Source: Lineus longissimus
Taxonomy: Eukaryota > Nemertea > Pilidiophora > Heteronemertea > Lineidae
Direction of reading: 5' to 3'
NCBI RefSeq assembly: GCF_910592395.1
Contig: NC_088318.1
Coordinates: 9,734,349-9,798,348, forward strand
DNA length: 64,000 bases
A model generated the notes under the pieces. That model was not told the origin of the DNA. It ran no database searches and was given only the letters and a program-made list of their open reading frames with translations. Of the stretch, positions 1 to 12,054 are shown piece after piece (within the stretch, counting starts at the first letter, position 1; every line of letters begins with the position of its first letter). A program made the position numbers and the translations under genes.

Positions 1-881
1 AAAGTAGGTCAAATCAAAGAAGACCCGGGTGACACATTGAATGGATGTTAGAATTAGATGTACCTATGATATAAAATTGGTGCCAATCGGGCAAGTCATT
101 ACTAGGAATAATGGCATTTTGAAGAATTTAGGATTTGGCCCCCTCCCTGGAGGCCAAACGGCAAATCAGATCGCACCAAACTTCGGTACCTGAGATCACC
201 TGACCAAGGGGTACATGTGTACTTAATTTGTGATCAATAGTCATTGCAGTTAAGAAACGTGCCATAGTTACGGCCTGACGGCGAATTTACGCCATTTGAC
301 CTCTGTGACCTTGACAAGAAGGTCAAATTAAAAACCTGTGTGACATATACTGTATGGTGGTTAGATGTACCCATGATATCAAATTGGTGGCAATCGGGCA
401 AGAAGTTAAGGAATAATCACATTTTTAAGGTTTTTGGATTTTGCCCCCTGGTGGTCAAGTGGTGAATCATATTGGACCAAACTTTGGTCCCTGAGATCAC
501 CTGACTAAGGGGTAAATGTGTACCAAATTTGGTATCAATAGTCATTGCAGTTTAGAAACGTGCCATCGTTACATCCTAACGGCTAATTTACACCATTTGG
601 CCTCTGTGACCTTGAAAAGGAGGTCAAATCAAAAACCCGGAGGATATATGATGCACCTTTGCTAGAAGTACCTACCATATTTTTTTCAAAATTTCCCGAC
701 TACTATTAAGGGAGATATTGCATATTTTCACTTTTAACGTTTGGCCCCCTGGTGGCCAAACCATGAAACGAATCGGACCGAAACTTGGTCTCCCAGGTGT
801 CATTACATAAGGGTACATGTGTACCAAGTTTCAACTCAATAGCTCTAACAGTTACGAAACGTGCCCTGCTAACGGACGACG

Positions 882-964
<83 letters not shown>

Positions 965-1020
965 ACGACGGACGCCACGGTATGGGATAAGCTCACCTCT
1001 GCTAAGAGGTGAGCTAAAAA
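1..1020 (+). mobile_element. Element E copy A (HINE-like, left end outside window)
   Basis: Repeated sequence with the same right part as three other copies in the window. Units of about 301 bp recur (GAAACGTGCC at 254, 555 and 856). They are followed by a (GAC)27 tract at 882-962, about 30 bases, and a terminal hairpin with arms GCTCACCTC and GAGGTGAGC ending in TAAAAA. A palindromic 5' end, a microsatellite next to the 3' hairpin and no long ORF fit Helentron-associated (HINE) or mollusc pearl-type elements. That family assignment is inference, since no autonomous partner is visible. It is nearly identical to copy C at 6167-7325, differing mainly in GAC number (27 against 21). Confidence 0.7.
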
Positions 1021-1680
1021 GGAGTACAGTTTTAGAAATATCATTTTGGACAGGTGGATGTGTACCTTTTATCCCTCTGATGCATAGACCTAAATTGGAA
1101 CAGCCTATTAGAGAATTTTTATTTGAGATGTTTATACTGGTGCCCACCTGCCCAGTAGTTATCAACTAGCCATGGAGGAAGCAAGGCACAAATGGACATT
1201 GATGGTCACAGATCTACAGAAAGAGACCATTAGAGTATTGTTTGGACATTGGGATTGGGAAATTGTTGAGATCAACGCTGCTGATGTCACTCAAGATGAT
1301 GAAGTTCCTGCACCAGATTTTCCAGAAGGCTGGGGTTGTTTGAACATTGTGATTTGGATCCAGTTGATGGTGGTGTCATTGTTAACCCCCCAGAGGATGT
1401 TAACTCTCCTGTACCAGTGGACAATGTTCCTATACCAGAAGCTGCAGATGCTGAGGAGGCACCTCCACTTCCAATCCCAGCTATTCAGCCAGTCCCAGGA
1501 GTGTTGGAATGTCCAGACTGCCTATGTTCACCATGTGTGCTGCAGCATCCACAGCATTGGTTTGGTAGAGGACAGGCACCACGTGCTGGGAACAGGAATA
1601 TGAGAAAGGTTAGATATAAACTATTTTGGAAAATGCTAGATGACAGAGGAGCATGGTATGACCACCGATACATTGCAAAT
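1021..1680 (+). pseudogene. Copy Y of a Cys-rich transposon-type gene, truncated at its 3' end
   Basis: Coding signal starts at ATG 1172 and shifts frame near 1335-1395. The first frame gives an acidic N-terminus with WDWEIVEI. The second gives a proline-rich linker, a Cys cluster (CPDCLCSPCVL) and a basic region with LFWKMLDDRGAW. Coding stops exactly where element E copy B begins (1680/1681), and the sequence after copy B does not continue it. The homologous gene at 7326 does continue after its own E insertion. This copy is therefore best read as a truncated duplicate of that gene. I recall this Cys-cluster plus 'REIMPDCV' architecture from small invertebrate and fish transposon-associated proteins; the function is unknown. 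Confidence 0.55.
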
Positions 1681-2717
1681 GAAATGGCCAGGGCCATTGT
1701 GCTCACCTCATGTGGAGGAAAGATGGATAAAGAGCATGGTATTGTGTCATGTAGTGTTAGGTTTGATGTAGGTCCAAGCAATTACAATTTCCCCAAAATG
1801 GCCAATTTACAGTACATTCGACCTCTGTGACCTTGAAAAGTAGGTCAAATCAAAGAAGACCCGGGTGACACATTGAATGGTTGTTAGAATTAGATGTACC
1901 TATGATATAAAATTGGTGCCAATCGGGCAAGTCATTACTAGGAATAATGGCATTTTGAAGAATTTAGGATTTGGCCCCCTCCCTGGAGGCCAAACGGCAA
2001 ATCAGATCGCACCAAACTTCGGTACCTGAGATCACCTGACCAAGGAGTACATGTGTACTTAATTTGTGATCAATAGTCATTGCAGTTAAGAAACGTGCCA
2101 TAGTTACGGCCCGACGGCGAATTTACGCCATTTGACCTCTGTGACCTTGACAAGAAGGTCAAATTAAAAACCTGTGTGACATATACTGTATGGTGGTTAG
2201 ATGTACCCATGATATCAAATTGGTGGCAATCGGGCAAGAAGTTAAGGAATAATCACATTTTAAAGGTTTTTGGATTTTGCCCCCTGGTGGTCAAGTGGTG
2301 AATCATATTGGACCAAACTTCGGTCCCTGAGATCACCTGACTAAGGGGTAAATGTGTACCAAATTTGGTATCAATAGTCATTGCAGTTTAGAAACGTGCC
2401 ATCGTTACATCCTAAAGGCCAATTTACACCATTTGACCTCTGTGACCTTGAAAAGGAGGTCAAATCAAAAACCCGGAGGATATATGATGCACCTTTGCTA
2501 GAAGTACCTACCATATTTTTTTCAAAATTTCCCGACAACTATTAAGGGAGATATTGCATATTTTCACTTTTAACGTTTGGCCCCCTTGTGGCCAAACAAT
2601 GAAAGGAATCGGACCGAAACTTGGTCTCCAAGGTGTCATTACATAAGGGTACATGTGTACCAAGTTTCAACTCAATAGCTCTAACAGTTACGAAACGTGC
2701 CCTGCTAACGGACGACG

Positions 2718-2770
<53 letters not shown>

Positions 2771-2826
2771 ACGACGGACGCCACGGTATGGGATAAGCTC
2801 ACCTCTGCTAAGAGGTGAGCTAAAAA
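1680..2826 (+). mobile_element. Element E copy B (complete)
   Basis: A complete copy. The 5' end is TGAAATGGCCAGGGCCAT, a near-terminal palindrome, followed by GTGCTCACC. Three units follow, marked by ACCTCTGTGACCTTG at 1821, 2135 and 2436. Then come (GAC)17 at 2718-2768 and the 3' hairpin (AGCTCACCTC/GAGGTGAGCT) ending in AAAAA. The GCTCACC near the 5' end is complementary to the GGTGAGC of the 3' hairpin, so the two ends carry subterminal inverted repeats. There is no long coding capacity: the poly-Arg and poly-Ser frames are the GAC tract. Copy B shares private variants with copy D (for example GGAGTACATG), which places B and D as a pair. Confidence 0.72.
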
Positions 2827-4000
2827 CCTACAACGAAAATTAACCAAATAATGAATGAACTTCTTTGCCATCAGAACATTTACATACAGTTCAAATAAAG
2901 ATTTAATGAAAAGGCCAGAGGCCATTGTGCTCACCGTATTGATATTTGGTGGTTAGGAAGTCATGCTGGATAAGAAACATGCTACATGTATGGTATATAG
3001 GTCAAATCAAAGTCGGTATGACAGGTGATGTATCCTTGCTTGGAGAACCTACCATAAAAATGTCATCGAAAACAAGTCACTAGGGAGAGAGATATTGCAT
3101 TCTTTACCTTTTTGGCTCACCTTAGGGGAGTCTATATCGCCGTCCGTCGTCGTCGTCTGTATCCCGTTTCAAAAACAGTGGCACGTTTCTTAACCCATAC
3201 AGTTTAGTACACATGATCCCCCTAGAACAGGTGACCTCGGACAATGAAAAATTCGGTACGATCTCATTCTCGACCACGTTTCTTAACCGCTAAAGCTATG
3301 AACTTGATATTTGGTACACATGACTCCCATCGTCATATAACGGCCGACACCGAATTTCGGTATGATCTGATTCTCGACCTTGCCACAAGGGGGCCAAAAC
3401 TAAATGAAACGGCTAATGGCCATTGTGCTCACCGTATCGATAATTGGTGGTTAGGAATTCATCCTGGTTAAGAAACATGCTACATGTATATAGGTCAAAC
3501 CAAAGTCGGCATGACATGTGATGTATCGCTGCTTGGAGTACCTACCATTGAAATATCATCGAAAAACAAGTCACTAATATTGCACCTTTTTACCTTTTTG
3601 GCTCACAGTGAGTCTATACAACACCGCAGTGTCCGTCGTCGTCGTCCATCGTATCCTATTTCAAAAACAGTGGCACGTTTCTTAAGGCTATTGACTAAGG
3701 CTATGGATTCAAAACTTTGTATGCGTGACCCCCTAAGTCAGATGACCTTTGTCACTGAATTTCGGTCCGGTCTAAATCTTGACTTGGCCACCAGGGGACC
3801 AAAACTGAAAACATAAATAGTGTGATATCTCACTTATTAGCGATTTGTTTTTGATGAGATTTTTATGGGAGGTACTCCTAGCAAGGATATATCACATATC
3901 ATAAGTGTTTTTGATTTGACCTACTTTTTAAGGTCACAGAGGTCAAATCGCGTAAATTGTCTGTTTGAGTGTAACTATGGTACGTTTCTTTAAACCTACA
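2827..4000. repeat. Mosaic of older, divergent E-type fragments in both orientations
   Basis: E-like 5' ends occur at about 2905 and 3408 (variants of GGCCATTGTGCTCACCGTAT). Inverted 3' ends begin TTTTTGGCTCAC at about 3112 and 3597 and are followed by GTCGTCGTC tracts, the complement of (GAC)n. Remnants of the 301 bp unit (GTGGCACGTTTCTTAA, CCACCAGGGG, TTTGATTTGACCTAC) lie between them. The nested, inverted arrangement says the same family has inserted here repeatedly over time. The short frames in this stretch show no protein signature and are not called. Confidence 0.5.
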
Positions 4001-4499
4001 ACTCGCGGTCCCAGGTACCGCGATGATAATGTTATGAGTCTGCTATGAGTAGGTGGCTACCTGGAGATAAGCGATGCAATCCTATAGGTAGCTATATGCA
4101 GTAGTGGTCTGACGTCACTGGCGTGAATAAACCACATGGCTATCATAGCATAAAATGTAAAAGGTTGTAGTTATTGACAAAGGGCTTTGGATTTTTCTCA
4201 CACTATTTTTGTTCTTGACCACCTACTAGGCCAGGGTTCAGGGCCAGGTTGATGAGTTGCAGCATATGTTGTTACACAAGAACTGGGTTCAGCATTGTTT
4301 GCTGAAACCTCTGTATATCAAACAGAGTCAGATGTACAATGCTCTCTGTCAACTTTTGGGTGAAGTAAACTTGGAAGATGAAATTCGCTGATGGGTCACT
4401 ACACCACCAGTCAGTACCTAGCACAGATACCAGGAAGTAATTCATAACTGTGATAAACCATGATATACTCAGTTCCAAAGTAAAGTTTCAAACGCAAAC
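4000..4499. other. Unassigned upstream region of the 4500 gene
   Basis: No gene, RNA or clear repeat is recognised. The stretch carries TACCGCGATGATAAT-like unique sequence and a T/A-rich run-in to the ATG at 4500. It could hold the 5' part or promoter of the following gene, but nothing in the sequence decides this. Confidence 0.3.
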
Positions 4500-6166
4500 A
4501 TGAATCCAGAAAATGTCCCTCAGTTGGTGAGACTCAAAGATTTAAATAGATCACAGAATCCGCGAAAAAACCGTCCGTCCGATAGCCCAAGCAAGCAGGC
4601 ACTAAAGAGGGAGAGGAGAAAACAGGAGAGTTCAAGAAAGAAACGAGGACAGATCGAATTTACTTGTGAAAAAGATGAGGAGAAAGCCATATTGATGAAC
4701 AAACTCGATCACATCAAACTTGAACTTGGAGGAGGTCTCATTTCCAAAGTCACTAACTATGCATTGCTTTCTCAAGTCATGGATTATTACATTGAAAATA
4801 ATTTGATGAGGAAGGAGGAAGGCAAGGTGAATGATAAGGAGGAAGGTGTTGTCTATTCCGGTTCATACCAGTATTGTCCCCAGAGTGCAACAACGGAACC
4901 CATATTCCTTTGTACTCAATCGGCTGTAGACAATTTAGTCACCAGATTGCAGGAGCATAGTGCAGCTTGCCAAGAACGCCTGACTGTGAAGGAATTATGT
5001 CGTGATGGTGGGCACACGGGTATCTTTGACGTTATATGTGGGGACAAACGTCACTCGTTCCATTGGTATTCCTCCCCACGAATTGAGGGTGGAAAGTTTC
5101 TTGTAGACGCTAGGATGGCGTATGGACATATTGCTGCTGGGATTCAGCCAATCCAATATAAAAGGCTCTGTGACAGTTCTGGTATCGGGAAAATTGGGAA
5201 CACATCTCTTGATAGTTTTACTGAAACCTATGATAAAGCTGTCCACCAGTGTGCCGAAGAATCCCAGAAGGATGCCCTCCAGGAGGAGATTGCTTCAAAT
5301 GAAGTTTTGGATGATGGCATCAGCATCATGACTGATGCAAGACACAATTGGCGCAAGAATGCACGCTTCTCTGATGTAGTTTGCCTGGGGGACATTTCAC
5401 ATAAAGTCCTGAGAGTTGAGACGGTTTCAAAGATTACCGATGATCCATGCACACAACGTCATGAGATCCTTGGGACTAAGAGGATCTACGAGTATTTTGA
5501 CAATGAAGCTGTCCCGATAAACGTACACTCACATGACAACAATGCCTCTGTGATCAAATTTGTACGAGAAGAGAGGAAACCTACTCGTAATGGAAATGAT
5601 ACATGGCATGCCTGCAAGAGTCTTGCAAAACAATTCAAAAAGCTCATGACCGACAAAAAGAAGGTGGCAGGTGTTTCCCAACTCAAGGACAAGGCTGCTT
5701 CCATCAGGACACATGTGTACTGTATGAAGACATGCGAGGATTCACCTGAAAAATTAAGAGCAAATATGGGTAGCATCATCCCTCATTATAAGAATGATCA
5801 CCAACATTGTCACCCAGATTCAAGATGTCGCAGCGACCCTATGTATGAAGCGAGCAAGGAGAAAATAACATCAGATTCTGCAGAGGAAGTACTTGCCAAA
5901 TTCCTCAAAGGATTACCGATGTACAAAGATGCCAAGCACTATTGCGCATTCAAAAACACGCATTACGTAGAGTCATTTAACAATGCCTTGTTGATTTATC
6001 AAGACAAACGGATTGGTGGAATTGGTCAACAGAGGTACCGGATGAATACTGAACTTGCGATTCTTGATTGGAATGAACACATCGATATGCCCCGTACTTC
6101 AGTCACTCTGATTGATGATGCAGCACATCCAAGGAGGCAAACAGGCAGGCCGGTTCATTCCAAAAA
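4500..6166 (+). CDS. Transposase-like protein of unnamed family, about 555 aa, right end cut by element E copy C
   Basis: Open from ATG 4500 up to the 5' boundary of element E copy C; the codons after 6166 are transposon sequence. The N-terminus is strongly basic (residues about 20-60, KRERRKQESSRKKRG). The conserved-looking part contains MTDARHNWRKNA near residue 277, a His/Cys patch (HQHCHPDSRC) near 435-445, and SFNNALLIYQDKRI near residue 491. I recall proteins of this layout as multi-copy families in invertebrate genomes. A transposase-like RNase H fold with acidic residues (MTD..., E/N downstream) is inference. The neighbouring Cys-rich gene at 7477 lies in the same orientation, and both may belong to one transposon. 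The absence of internal stops over 1.6 kb suggests recent activity or constraint. Confidence 0.55.
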
Positions 6167-7204
6167 TGAAATGGCCAGGGCCATTGTGCTCACCTCATGT
6201 GGAGGAAAGATGGATAAAGAGCATGGTCTTGTGTCATGCAGTGTTAGGTTTGATGTAGGTCCAAGCAATTACAATTTCCCCAAAATGGCCAATTTACAGT
6301 ACATTCGACCTCTGTGACCTTGAAAAGTAGGTCAAATCAAAGAAGACCCGGGTGACACATTGAATGGATGTTAGAATTAGATGTACCTATGATATAAAAT
6401 TGGTGCCAATCGGGCAAGTCATTACTAGGAATAATGGCATTTTGAAGAATTTAGGATTTGGCCCCCTCCCTGGAGGCCAAACGGCAAATCAGATCGCACC
6501 AAACTTCGGTACCTGAGATCACCTGACCAAGGGGTACATGTGTACTTAATTTGTGATCAATAGTCATTGCAGTTAAGAAACGTGCCATAGTTACGGCCTG
6601 ACGGCGAATTTACGCCATTTGACCTCTGTGACCTTGACAAGAAGGTCAAATTAAAAACCTGTGTGACATATACTGTATGGTGGTTAGATGTACCCATGAT
6701 ATCAAATTGGTGGCAATCGGGCAAGAAGTTAAGGAATAATCACATTTTTAAGGTTTTTGGATTTTGCCCCCTGGTGGTCAAGTGGTGAATCATATTGGAC
6801 CAAACTTTGGTCCCTGAGATCACCTGACTAAGGGGTAAATGTGTACCAAATTTGGTATCAATAGTCATTGCAGTTTAGAAACGTGCCATCGTTACATCCT
6901 AACGGCTAATTTACACCATTTGGCCTCTGTGACCTTGAAAAGGAGGTCAAATCAAAAACCCGGAGGATATATGATGCACCTTTGCTAGAAGTACCTACCA
7001 TATTTTTTTCAAAATTTCCCGACTACTATTAAGGGAGATATTGCATATTTTCACTTTTAACGTTTGGCCCCCTGGTGGCCAAACCATGAAACGAATCGGA
7101 CCGAAACTTGGTCTCCCAGGTGTCATTACATAAGGGTACATGTGTACCAAGTTTCAACTCAATAGCTCTAACAGTTACGAAACGTGCCCTGCTAACGGAC
7201 GACG

Positions 7205-7269
<65 letters not shown>

Positions 7270-7325
7270 ACGACGGACGCCACGGTATGGGATAAGCTCA
7301 CCTCTGCTAAGAGGTGAGCTAAAAA
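6167..7325 (+). mobile_element. Element E copy C (complete)
   Basis: Complete element with the TGAAATGGCC palindromic 5' end, three units of about 300 bp, (GAC)21 at 7205-7267 and the 3' hairpin ending AGCTAAAAA. The left flank is the 3' part of the 4500 gene and the right flank is the 5' region of gene Y'. It is almost identical to copy A at 1-1020, and the sequence following each (GGAGTACAG...) is also identical. So the pair A/C, the gene copies Y/Y' and the pair B/D were duplicated as one block. Confidence 0.72.
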
Positions 7326-7476
7326 GGAGTACAGTTTTAGAAATATCATTTTGGACAGGTGGATGTGTACCTTTTATCCCTCTGATGCATAGACCTAAAT
7401 TGGAACAGCCTATTAGAGAATTTTTATTTGAGATGTTTATACTGGTGCCCACCTGCCCAGTAGTTATCAACTAGCC

Positions 7477-9022
7477 ATGGAGGAAGCAAGGCACAAATGG
7501 ACATTGATGGTCACAGATCTACAGAAAGAGACCATTAGAGTATTGTTTGGACATTGGGATTGGGAAATTGTTGAGATCAACGCTGCTGATGTCACTCAAG
7601 ATGATGAAGTTCCTGCACCAGATTTTCCAGAAGGCTGGGGTTGTTTGAACATTGTGATTTGGATCCAGTTGATGGTGGTGTCATTGTTAACCCCCCAGAG
7701 GATGTTAACTCTCCTGTACCAGTGGACAATGTTCCTATACCAGAAGCTGCAGATGCTGAGGAGGCACCTCCACTTCCAATCCCAGCTATTCAGCCAGTCC
7801 CAGGAGTGTTGGAATGTCCAGACTGCCTATGTTCACCATGTGTGCTGCAGCATCCACAGCATTGGTTTGGTAGAGGACAGGCACCACGTGCTGGGAACAG
7901 GAATATGAGAAAGGTTAGATATAAACTATTTTGGAAAATGCTAGATGACAGAGGAGCATGGTATGACCACCGATACATTGCAAATGAAATGCCCAGGGCC
8001 ATTGTGCTCACCTCATGTGGAGGAAAGATGGATAAAGAGCATGGTCTTGTGTCATGTAGTGTTAGGTTTGATGTAGGTCCAAGCAATTACAATTTCCCCA
8101 AAATGGCCAATTTACAGTACATTCGACCTCTGTGACCTTGAAAAGTAGGTCAAATCAAAGAAGACCCGGGTGACACATTGAATGGTTGTTAGAATTAGAT
8201 GTACCTATGATATAAAATTGGTGCCAATCGGGCAAGTCATTACTAGGAATAATGGCATTTTGAAGAATTTAGGATTTGGCCCCCTCCCTGGAGGCCAAAC
8301 GGCAAATCAGATCGCACCAAACTTCGGTACCTGAGATCACCTGACCAAGGAGTACATGTGTACTTAATTTGTGATCAATAGTCATTGCAGTTAAGAAACG
8401 TGCCATAGTTACGGCCCGACGGCGAATTTACGCCATTTGACCTCTGTGACCTTGACAAGAAGGTCAAATTAAAAACCTGTGTGACATATACTGTATGGTG
8501 GTTAGATGTACCCATGATATCAAATTGGTGGCAATCGGGCAAGAAGTTAAGGAATAATCACATTTTTAAGGTTTTTGGATTTTGCCCCCTGGTGGTCAAG
8601 TGGTGAATCATATTGGACCAAACTTCGAGCCCTGAGATCACCTGACTAAGGGGTAAATGTGTACCAAATTTGGTATCAATAGTCATTGCAGTTTAGAAAC
8701 GTGCCATCGTTACATCCTAACGGCCAATTTACACCATTTGACCTCTGTGACCTTGAAAAGGAGGTCAAATCAAAAACCCGGAGGATATATGATGCACCTT
8801 TGCTAGAAGTACCTACCATATTTTTTTCAAAATTTCCCGACTACTATTAAGGGAGATATTGCATATTTTCACTTTTAACGTTTGGCCCCCTGGTGGCCAA
8901 ACCATGAAACGAATCGGACCAAAACTTGGTCTCCCAGGTGTCATTACATAAGGGTACATGTGTACCAAGTTTCAACTCAATAGCTCTAACAGTTACGAAA
9001 CGTGCCCTGCTAACGGACGACG

Positions 9023-9099
<77 letters not shown>

Positions 9100-9291
9100 A
9101 CGACGGACGCCACGGTATGGGATAAGCTCACCTCTGCTAAGAGGTGAGCTAAAAAGGAACAGAGGAGGAGAGATGACAACTTTACTGTTTGGAGCAGAAG
9201 GGAGATTATGCCCGATTGTGTTGTGAACTTTGTCCGTGGGTTATACCCAAATTTGCCAAATATGCCATATATGGGCCATAAGTGGAGCTAA
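7477..9291 (+). pseudogene. Gene Y': Cys-rich transposon-associated protein, split by element E copy D
   Basis: The same start and frame change as copy Y (ATG 7477, shift near 7640-7700), then CPDCLCSPCVL and LFWKMLDDRGAW. Here the coding region resumes after the E insertion. 9154-9291 is open for 45 codons, contains REIMPDCVVNFVRGLYPN and PYMGHKW, and ends in TAA at 9289. The phase fits if E occupies 7985-9155. As I recall the family, a Cys cluster, a 'FWxMLDxxGAW' helix and a C-terminal 'RREIMPDCV...PYMGHKW' block form one small protein. This locus is therefore the original and 1021-1680 the derived copy. The role is unknown, and the gene is probably dead because of the frameshift and insertion. 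Confidence 0.55.
7985..9155 (+). mobile_element. Element E copy D (inside gene Y')
   Basis: Complete element with one difference in the terminal palindrome (GAAATGCCCAGGGCC instead of GGCCAGGGCC), three units, (GAC)25 at 9023-9097 and a 3' hairpin at about 9128-9155. It shares diagnostic variants with copy B. It is inserted between GCAAA and GGAACAG of gene Y', with no evident target duplication, which fits Helitron/Helentron-type insertion better than cut-and-paste. The insertion leaves the two Y' coding parts in compatible phase. Confidence 0.7.
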
Positions 9292-9870
9292 AATACTCTG
9301 CCATATACCAATATAAACAATGGAATATGTAGTGATTGTAAATAGAATTGGGATAACATAGAACGCATCTTAGCGGATTAGATAATTTCATGGATTATTG
9401 TGTGTTAGGATTTAGGCAACTTTTATTGGATACCGATATATACTGATAGAGAACACTTTCAAGATCATAGATTGATATCAAGACCCATCCTGATACCAGC
9501 AAAGAGGTAGGACTGCTATGATAAATGCATGTTTAGCAACTAACACTGCCATCACTGACTCAGGTATCTTAGCAACCCAACAACAGTAATCATGGTCACA
9601 TGACCACTTCATGTCAATCATTTCTCTTACTGAAACTTTTCTTCTACACTTTAAATTTTTTAGGAGCAAATATGACGAATTCAAAGAACAATTTTGGTGT
9701 TTTTTCATTAAAACGCATATATGAGTATTCATAATGACATTCTTAGCCTAATAATTGCCCATCGAATCCTAAATCCGTTGAATGATGGGAAAACATGAAC
9801 AATTTCATTGGAGCTCTGAATTCAAAATTCCCTGGCAGCCATTTAAATAAATTAACTCACCCCCTCCTTT
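9292..9870. other. Unassigned sequence after gene Y'
   Basis: AT-rich sequence with no recognised gene, RNA or repeat. The small frames here have no protein signature. It may hold the 3' region of the Y' transposon. Confidence 0.3.
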
Positions 9871-9879
9871 TATACCGTG

Positions 9880-10840
9880 GCTGTAGGTTTAAAGGTAAAG
9901 CTATGAACTTGAAATTTGGTACCCATGACTCCCTACATCATATAACCTCGGACACCGAATTTCAGTCTGATCTGATTCTTGACTTGGCCACCAGGGGGCC
10001 AAAACTAAAAAAGGTAAAAAGTGCAATATCTCGCTTAATGGTGATGTGTTTTCAATTTCATTTTTATGGTAGGTACTCAGAGCAAAGATACATCACATAT
10101 CCTATGGTTTTTGATTTGATCTAATTTTCAAGGTCACAGAGGTCAAATGGTGTAAATTGGCCGTTTGTGTGTAACTATGGCACTTTTCTTAACCACTAAA
10201 GCTATGAACTTTAAACACATGACACTTTGGTACACATGTTCCCATAGGTCAGATGACCTGTGACACCGGCTGGTCTGATTCTAAACTTGGCCACCAGGGG
10301 GCCAAAACCAAAAATTTGAATCGTGCCATATCTCGCTTATTACTGATTCGTTTTTGGTCAACATTTTATGGTAGGTACTCTTAGCAAGTATACATCACAT
10401 ATGACACCGGTTTTTGATTTGACGTACTTGTCAAGGTTACAGAGGTCAAATGGCGTAAGTTGGCCATTTGAGCGTAACTGTGGCACGTTTCTTAACCCCA
10501 GGCTATGAACTTGAGACTTTTGAGATTGACTTCTGTGACCTTGAAAATTATGTCAAATCGAAAACCGTATGATGATGTATCCTTGCTAGGATTACCTACC
10601 ATAAAAATATCATCGAAAATAAGTTACTAATAAGCGAGATATTGCACTTTTTACCTTTGTTAAATTTGCCCCCTGGTGCCCAAGTCGAGAATTGGATCAG
10701 ACCGAAACTCGGTGTCAGCGGTTATATGACGTAGAGAATCATATGTATGAAATTTCAAGTTGAAACCTTAAGCGATTAAAAAAAAAACGTGCCATAGTTA
10801 CACGAAAAATGAAATGGCCAGGGCTATTGTGCTCACCTGT
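9880..10840. repeat. Divergent E-type units, inverted then direct, ending in a solitary E 5' terminus
   Basis: 9880-10500 holds about two copies of the 300 bp unit in inverted orientation (CCACCAGGGGGCCAAAAC, AGGTCACAGAGGTCAAATGG). 10510-10800 carries the unit in direct orientation (GACTTCTGTGACCTTGAAAA, AACGTGCCATAGTTAC). Immediately after it comes a near-perfect E 5' end at 10810-10837 (GAAATGGCCAGGGCTATTGTGCTCACC) followed by unrelated DNA. This is either a truncated insertion or the scar of a rearrangement between inverted units. Confidence 0.5.
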
Positions 10841-11328
10841 CGATATGAAAGGGAGAGTTTGAGGAAGAACTTGTCATTGTTAGGGGTTAATCATGCAATG
10901 AATAGTTGTGGGATGGTGTGGTTTGTCTTGAAAAAGTGGAGTTGGTCATATTGTTTTCCGCGTGCACATGTTACTGACGTTGGAATAAGTGAATCGTTAT
11001 TTGTGGGAGAAGCTGAGAGATGTTTTCTGGCCAATTAAAACGGGTTTACATGTTTCTTAGCTATTAGGTGACTATTGAAAATAAACAGCGCATTTACATT
11101 TTGTAAAACCTGCTGTCATTGGCCGAAATTTCAAATGAATGGGATGTACCTGTGGAATTGCGTGTGATTACGCTATCTTGAAAGGAGTATTTATCATCGG
11201 CTTGCGATTGGAGAGAAATGTTGAAAAATATGATACAAGAACAAATTGAAGCAAGGAATGCACAGTATAGAATATGATGTACTGAGTAACTAGGTAGCAG
11301 TTTGTATTCATTTTTGAGACAATATGAG
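10841..11328. other. Unassigned sequence
   Basis: No gene, RNA or repeat is recognised. A 74-codon frame begins at the E terminus and has no family resemblance I can name. Confidence 0.3.
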
Positions 11329-11586
11329 CACTCGTGACACGTTTACAAAAGTTAAAGCAACTATTTTTAGTGGATGTTTACCCAATGAGTAGCGTCTGGG
11401 TCATTATAAGCCGTGAACATGAGTTTAAAAGCGCATAGTGTAACGAAAGGTTCTGGCTCGACTCTACTGCTAATCTCAATCCAATGACGGCATCCGCCAT
11501 TTTGCCATAATGTCGAAACTTTGGGATCGTCAAATAGAATGGACATCATATAATTTCTGACACACACTGCTACTGTTTTCTTCATC
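11329..11586 (+). repeat. Direct repeat R1, first copy (about 250 bp)
   Basis: Begins CACTCGTGACACGTTTACAA, contains GAGTAGCGTCTGGGT and CGCCATTTTGCCATA, and ends CTGACACACACTG...TTCATC. The same sequence with scattered substitutions recurs in the same orientation at 12861-13104, 1.5 kb away. No terminal inverted repeat or coding capacity is evident. It may be a pair of LTR-like or SINE-like copies, or a small local duplication. Confidence 0.6.
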
Positions 11587-12054
11587 CATGGAGGTATTAT
11601 AAAGACATCTTAGGCAAAATTAAGATAAGCATTTCATTGACAAAGAGTGATTACGAGAATCGACTGGAGCTCTGATGTTGGATGGGAGATGCAAGGTTTT
11701 TGTTTGATTCTGAATTGAGTGTAGCTCAGCCCTTCTCCCCAGGTGATCTCTGATTGTCATGTGGTCACTGATAATGTTGAAATCCAGCAGTTAGCCATCA
11801 TGTCCCGACCATGCATGCATAGTAGAAGTAAAACTGGATACCGTCACTGTAGTTTACAACAATGTCCATCGGTCCCTATTGTTGGGGTGTTGTGTTGCTC
11901 CACCGACGCGCGTTTCTGCCCCTCTAGGCTTCATCAGGGTGGCTGGGGTTGACTTGCATCTGTCCTGTCCGACCATGCATGCATGCCATCACTGTTATAC
12001 TGATAAAGAGTAGGCTATAGTATAACATATGAAAAAACATAGTTACAAGACAGC

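Noticed and set aside
1-9155. CRISPR-like array from the regularly spaced 300 bp units
   Set aside because: Units are long, diverged and internally homogeneous, without spacers; the host is a eukaryote.
706-9179. Poly-Arg, poly-Ser and poly-Asp-like reading frames at the four GAC tracts
   Set aside because: They are translations of a (GAC)n microsatellite in a non-coding element, present on both strands; no conserved protein context.
4500-9291. The 9154-9291 coding tail as the C-terminus of the 4500 gene
   Set aside because: Phase would also allow it, but the motif order (FWKMLD..GAW then REIMPDCV and PYMGHKW) fits gene Y', which lies directly upstream of element D.
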